Under the pieces are notes generated by a model. It ran no database searches, was not told the DNA's origin, and saw only the letters and a program-made list of their open reading frames with translations. This document shows, piece by piece, positions 14,104 to 16,396 of a stretch of DNA of 16,396 nt. Numbering within the stretch: the first letter of the stretch is position 1; each line of letters begins with the position of its first letter. The stretch lies in NCBI GenBank assembly GCA_964528425.1, contig CAZGTD010000040.1:1-16396 (forward strand), in the 5' to 3' direction. The DNA is from UBA3263 sp964528425 (GTDB lineage: Bacteria > Bacteroidota > Bacteroidia > Bacteroidales > Muribaculaceae). The position numbers and the translations under genes were made by a program.

Positions 14104-16396
14104 ATGAGAATTTTTCTGACGCTTATAACCCTACTTTGTGCACTTTCACTAAGCGCAAAGGTTACTATACACGGCAAGATTACACATGGCGACGGTTCGG
14201 CCAACGAGCCCCTTGAGTTCGTTCAGGTTTCAATTAAAGGAACCGCCATCGGCACCTACAGTGATCTCGACGGCACCTACTCCCTATCCGCTCCCAAGAC
14301 CGACACGTTGACTGTTGTGTTTCACTGCATCGGCTATCACGACATTACCCGACAGCTTATTGACCCGCAACAGTCCGTGAGTCTCAATGTTAAAATGCTC
14401 CCGTCAACCGAGCTCGCCGAGATCGAAGTTACCGAATTCCGGAAACAAACCGACGGTATGCAACGCATCGATCATCAGGCCTACAAACTTGCGGCCGACG
14501 CGAGTGGAGGCACTGTTGAGTCGCTGCTCACCACCATGGCCGGCGTACACTCATCGAACGAAATGAGTTCGCAATTTTCGGTTCGTGGCGGTTCCTACGA
14601 CGAAAACTCAGTTTATATTAACGGAGTTGAAGTATATCGCCCTCAGCTAATCAGCTCAGGCCAGCAAGAAGGCCTTTCGGTTATCAATCCGGCAATGGTT
14701 AAAGAAGTAAACTTTTCAACCGGCGGTTTCTCGGCTGAATATGGCGATAAAATGAGTTCCGTTCTCGACATCACATATCGTCAGCCCGAATCGTTCGAAG
14801 GTCAGGTCGCAGCTTCGCTTCAAGGAGCTTCACTTGCCATCGGACAAGGGAGCAAACGCTTCTCGCAGCTCCACGGCATTCGCTATAAGCGCAATAACTC
14901 ACTGCTTTCGTCGCTTGAAACCCGCGGCGAATATAATCCGAACTATTTCGACTACCAGACCAACCTGAATTTCCGGATAAATCAAAAGTGGAAGGCATCG
15001 TTTCTGGGCAATATTGCCATAAACAACTATGAATTCAAGCCCCAGACCCGCGAAACCAATTTCGGAACGTCGACCGATGCCAAACATTTTACCGTTTATT
15101 TCGACGGACGCGAAAAAGACCGGTTCGAAACCTATTTCGGTGCAGCCATGCTAAATTTCCGCCCCAATCGCGGAAATGATTTTACGCTGCTTGCTTCGGG
15201 CTATTATACCAACGAACTCGTCAGCTATGACATTTCGGGTGAATACTGGCTCGACCAGGCAGGCGCAGGCGAAATCGGCGGCGAGCTCGGCGTAGGCCGC
15301 TACAAAGAGCATGCCCGCAACCGTCTGCGCGGTTCGGTATTCACGCTATCGCTTCGTGGAAACACCGGGCTTGGCAACCATAATCTCAGCTACGGTATCA
15401 GCTATAATATCGAAAAAATCCGCGACCGCCAAAGCGAGTGGGAACTCCGCGACTCGGCAGGCTATTCCCTACCTTACGATCCGGAGGCGGTTAGGGTTAT
15501 TTATAACCAGAGGTCACACAATGACCTGACGTCATCGCGTCTGGCGCTGTTTGCCCAGGATGCATGGCGCATGAACTCATCGCTCGGCTACTGGACCATC
15601 AACTATGGCGTGCGCGCCAGCTACTGGAGTTTTAACCGCGAGTTTCTGCTTTCGCCTCGCGCTTCGGTCGGATTCGTGCCGGAACGAAACTCATCATGGG
15701 CCTTCAGGTTCGCAACCGGCCTTTATTATCAATCGCCTTTCTACAAAGAATATCGTCAGCCCGTGCGCGATAATCTTGGTAACATCAACATTGTTTTGAA
15801 CCGCAATATCAAGGCCCAGCGCTCAGTGCAGTTCATTTTAGGCACCGATTATTCATTCCGCACGCTCAATCGGCCGTTTAAACTCTCGGCCGAAGCCTAT
15901 TATAAGGCTCTTGGCCGTTTGATACCCTACGAAATCGACAACCTTAAACTCAACTACGCCGGCGTTAATGGCGGCAACGGTTATGCCATGGGGCTTGACT
16001 TCAAGCTTTTCGGCCAGTTTGTTCCGGGTAGTGATTCATGGCTGTCGTTCTCGCTGATGAAGACAGCCGAAACCCTCAATGGGGTCCGCGTTCCCCGCCC
16101 CACGGATCAGCGCTATTCGCTGGCACTGTATTTCACCGACTATTTTCCAAAGTTTCCGAAGCTGAAGTTTTCGCTCCGCGGCATTCTTTCCGATGGCCTG
16201 CCGGTTACTCCACCGCGCTCTACCCGCGACAAAGGCTACTTCCGTACTCCGGCCTATAAACGCGTAGACATTGGCCTGAGCTATGCGCTTTTGTCACCCC
16301 GCTCCGAAGATCAGGAACCGCGCTCCGGTTTCTGGCGCCATTTCAAAAGCATCTGGCTCGGAGTTGACTGCTTCAACCTGCTCGACATTTCCAACG
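14104..16396 (+). CDS. TonB-dependent outer membrane receptor (C-terminus cut by window end)
   Basis: The frame is open from the ATG at 14104 to the window end: 764 codons without a stop. Residues 1-18 are a signal peptide (MRIFLTLITLLCALSLSA). Residues about 19-98 form a carboxypeptidase-regulatory-like beta domain (GTAIGTYSDLDGTYSLSAP), typical of Bacteroidota receptors. EIEVTEF (106-112) may be the TonB box. The plug domain follows (about 120-225), with SVRGGSYDENSVYINGVEVY and FSTGGFSAEYGDKMSSVLDI. The remainder is a beta barrel of alternating aromatic strands, and GVDCFNLLDISN at the edge resembles the last strands, so perhaps 30-70 residues are missing. It lacks the usual features of a SusC protein (length near 1000, SusD partner next to it), so a siderophore, vitamin or peptide ligand is equally possible. 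Substrate is unknown. A weak AGGTG precedes the ATG; GTG at 14101 is an alternative start. Confidence 0.92.
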   Translation, partial: MRIFLTLITLLCALSLSAKVTIHGKITHGDGSANEPLEFVQVSIKGTAIGTYSDLDGTYSLSAPKTDTLTVVFHCIGYHDITRQLIDPQQSVSLNVKMLPSTELAEIEVTEFRKQTDGMQRIDHQAYKLAADASGGTVESLLTTMAGVHSSNEMSSQFSVRGGSYDENSVYINGVEVYRPQLISSGQQEGLSVINPAMVKEVNFSTGGFSAEYGDKMSSVLDITYRQPESFEGQVAASLQGASLAIGQGSKRFSQLHGIRYKRNNSLLSSLETRGEYNPNYFDYQTNLNFRINQKWKASFLGNIAINNYEFKPQTRETNFGTSTDAKHFTVYFDGREKDRFETYFGAAMLNFRPNRGNDFTLLASGYYTNELVSYDISGEYWLDQAGAGEIGGELGVGRYKEHARNRLRGSVFTLSLRGNTGLGNHNLSYGISYNIEKIRDRQSEWELRDSAGYSLPYDPEAVRVIYNQRSHNDLTSSRLALFAQDAWRMNSSLGYWTINYGVRASYWSFNREFLLSPRASVGFVPERNSSWAFRFATGLYYQSPFYKEYRQPVRDNLGNINIVLNRNIKAQRSVQFILGTDYSFRTLNRPFKLSAEAYYKALGRLIPYEIDNLKLNYAGVNGGNGYAMGLDFKLFGQFVPGSDSWLSFSLMKTAETLNGVRVPRPTDQRYSLALYFTDYFPKFPKLKFSLRGILSDGLPVTPPRSTRDKGYFRTPAYKRVDIGLSYALLSPRSEDQEPRSGFWRHFKSIWLGVDCFNLLDISN

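Noticed and set aside
14104..16396. SusC-type glycan importer
   Set aside because: The receptor lacks the usual SusC length, and no SusD gene is visible in the window; downstream sequence is unseen, so this is a lack of support rather than proof.

Overview
The window looks like chromosomal DNA of a gut-type Bacteroidota, order Bacteroidales, possibly Muribaculaceae or a relative. That placement is inference from three things: gene content (Bacteroidota-type BamD, omega/Rpb6, twin rhomboids followed by an EEP protein, C10 peptidase, TonB-dependent receptor), moderate GC in genes with AT-rich gaps, and promoters of the Bacteroidota form TTTG-N20-TAnnTTTG. No rRNA, tRNA, CRISPR array, insertion sequence or phage gene was seen.

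Layout. (1) Bases 1-3293, minus strand: the N-terminus of an unidentified exported protein (cut by the window edge) and, upstream of it, a 1011-residue secreted C10 (streptopain-like) cysteine peptidase with its own terminator. (2) Bases 3412-6559, plus strand: efp (elongation factor P) with promoter and terminator, then a two-gene unit of a stand-alone GltD-like flavoprotein and a butyrate kinase, joined by a TAATG overlap. (3) Bases 6581-12664, plus strand: a tightly packed seven-gene run behind one recognisable promoter: bamD, rpoZ, aroE, a YifB/ComM-type ATPase, two consecutive rhomboid proteases and an EEP-family membrane protein. Gaps are 15 nt or less and four of the six junctions overlap. 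(4) Bases 12684-13199, minus strand: a small XRE-type HTH regulator with a clear promoter. (5) Bases 13262-14103: about 840 bases of AT-rich non-coding DNA with repeated ATTTGTAAAC-type words and two strong inverted repeats. (6) Bases 14104 to the end, plus strand: a TonB-dependent receptor, almost complete, absent from simple ORF lists because it runs off the edge.

Five promoters share exactly the same geometry (20 bases between TTTG and TAnnTTTG). Two of them place the TTTG box in the tail of the preceding gene's terminator. Promoter positions also fix two start codons: the GltD-like protein begins at 4173, not 4137, and the HTH regulator at 13199, not at the upstream TTG.

Most of the window is housekeeping. 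The least explained part is the non-coding segment between the HTH regulator and the TonB receptor, which may be a regulatory region and may encode a small RNA. I found no convincing new defence or mobile system.
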